Below are positions 5,864 to 6,670 of a stretch of 6,670 bases of DNA, piece by piece. The stretch's first letter is position 1. Every line of letters begins with the position of its first letter. The notes beneath the pieces are model-generated. The model had not been told where the DNA came from and did not search any database. It saw nothing but the letters and a program-made list of their open reading frames with translations. Made by a program: the position numbers and the translations under genes. Origin of the DNA: Cocleimonas sp. (GTDB lineage Bacteria > Pseudomonadota > Gammaproteobacteria > Thiotrichales > Thiotrichaceae); contig JAGLDQ010000179.1 of NCBI GenBank assembly GCA_023145535.1, forward strand, positions 1 through 6,670, given 5' to 3'.

Positions 5864-6670
5864 CTAATCTTTTTTTGTGCATTTTCTTAGTAATTCTAGT
5901 AATGCTTTACCCTTATCAAAGGTCTCTTGATATTCCGCATCCAGCTCAGAATCATGAATAATTCCACCACCAACCCAAAAGCGAATTGTTTTTTGGTTAT
6001 AAACTAAGGTGCGGATGGCAATATTGGTATCCATATTGCCATTAAAATCAATATAGCCAATTGATCCACAATAAACACCGCGTCGATCAGGCTCTAACGC
6101 TTCAATAATTTCCATTGCGCGAACTTTAGGTGTGCCTGTGATAGAGCCGCCAGGAAAACAGGCTTTTAGTAGGTCAATTGCATCTTTATTCTTAGCTAAG
6201 GTTGCTTGTATGGTACTGACCAAATGGTGCACAGTAGCATAACTCTCAATATCAAATAAGCTTGATACAGTAACACTCCCTGTTTCACTCACACGACTTA
6301 TATCATTACGTAGTAAATCAACAATCATTACATTTTCAGCGCGGTCTTTAAGACTTGCTTGAAGATTTAAAATTTGTTGTTGATCAGTAATGGGGTTATT
6401 TGATCGTGGGCGAGTTCCTTTTATTGGTTTAGCTTCAATTTTATTTTTCTTAACTTGCAGAAAACGCTCAGGTGACGAGCTGAGAATTTGTCCAAAAGGC
6501 GTGTTGAGATAAGCGGAAAATGGCGCAGGGTTTAGCTTTCTTAATTGCTGGTATGCATCCCAAGGGTTTCCAGTGGCAGAAGCTGAAAAGCGTTGCGTGA
6601 GATTGATTTGATAGCAGTCACCCGCAAGAATATATTGTTTTATGCGCTTAAAGGCGCTGTGATACTTCGG
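5864..6670 (-). CDS. pabB: Aminodeoxychorismate synthase component I, C-terminal part
   Basis: PabB converts chorismate and ammonia (from the PabA glutaminase) to 4-amino-4-deoxychorismate, the precursor of p-aminobenzoate and folate. The frame is open from the window edge to the TAG at 5864-5866, giving 268 residues; E. coli PabB has 453, so the N-terminal ~40% is outside. Fragment features, in order: LAGDCYQINLTQRFSA near the start; SPERF at 6461-6475; PIKGTRPR with the lysine codon at 6419-6421 (fragment residue 84); DRAENVMIVDLLRND across 6328; VHHLVSTI; FPGGSITGTPKVRAMEII (from residue 172); CGSIGYIDFNGNMDTNIAIRT; and AEYQETFDKGKALL near the end. The PIKGT lysine separates PabB from anthranilate synthase TrpE, which has PIAGT. 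An internal ATG at 6326-6328 is not a start, because the conserved family sequence continues through it. It is convergent with truA. Confidence 0.95.
   Translation of the reverse strand, partial: PKYHSAFKRIKQYILAGDCYQINLTQRFSASATGNPWDAYQQLRKLNPAPFSAYLNTPFGQILSSSPERFLQVKKNKIEAKPIKGTRPRSNNPITDQQQILNLQASLKDRAENVMIVDLLRNDISRVSETGSVTVSSLFDIESYATVHHLVSTIQATLAKNKDAIDLLKACFPGGSITGTPKVRAMEIIEALEPDRRGVYCGSIGYIDFNGNMDTNIAIRTLVYNQKTIRFWVGGGIIHDSELDAEYQETFDKGKALLELLRKCTKKD

Noticed and set aside
5864..6328. A separate short protein starting at the internal ATG of pabB
   Set aside because: The frame and the conserved PabB sequence (SPERF, PIKGT, DRAEN) continue upstream through that ATG to the window edge.

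Overview
The window is a stretch of conserved chromosome from an AT-rich gammaproteobacterium. The order leuB (3' end) - asd - fimV - truA on the + strand is a widespread gammaproteobacterial arrangement, best known from Pseudomonas. The FimV protein, with its LGLGE mature N-terminus, LysM domain and acidic C-terminal tail, is restricted to this broad group. AT-rich codon use and the gene set would suit a Thiotrichales-like lineage, but that placement is only a guess. I see no phage, CRISPR, tRNA, rRNA, transposase or toxin-antitoxin gene.

Layout. 1-150: last 49 codons of leuB (leucine synthesis). 151-287: a gap holding a degenerate palindromic repeat of the 'CGCAAAGAnGCA' type. 288-1307: a short-form aspartate-semialdehyde dehydrogenase with its catalytic residues intact. 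1308-1596: a gap with a weak terminator-like hairpin, a 12-bp inverted repeat inside a cluster of GTGAC half-sites, and a good -10 box before fimV. 1597-4611: fimV, a polar hub and peptidoglycan-binding protein with one clear transmembrane helix and a very acidic cytoplasmic tail. 4656-4686: a textbook intrinsic terminator. 4827-5609: truA, tRNA pseudouridine synthase. 5610-5863: an AT-rich convergent gap. 5864-6670: the C-terminal 268 codons of pabB on the - strand, running off the window.

The genes do not form one pathway. leuB and asd serve amino-acid and cell-wall precursor synthesis. fimV organises the cell pole (type IV pili, polarity). truA modifies tRNA anticodon arms. pabB supplies the folate precursor aminodeoxychorismate. 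The terminator after fimV and the separate promoter-like sequences before fimV and truA suggest mostly separate transcription units.

I did not find a new biological system here. The points most worth a second look are the half-site cluster upstream of fimV, the (D/S/N)-L-(F/L)-G motif that recurs four times in the FimV tail, a second hydrophobic segment in the FimV cytoplasmic region, and the dispersed-type palindrome between leuB and asd.
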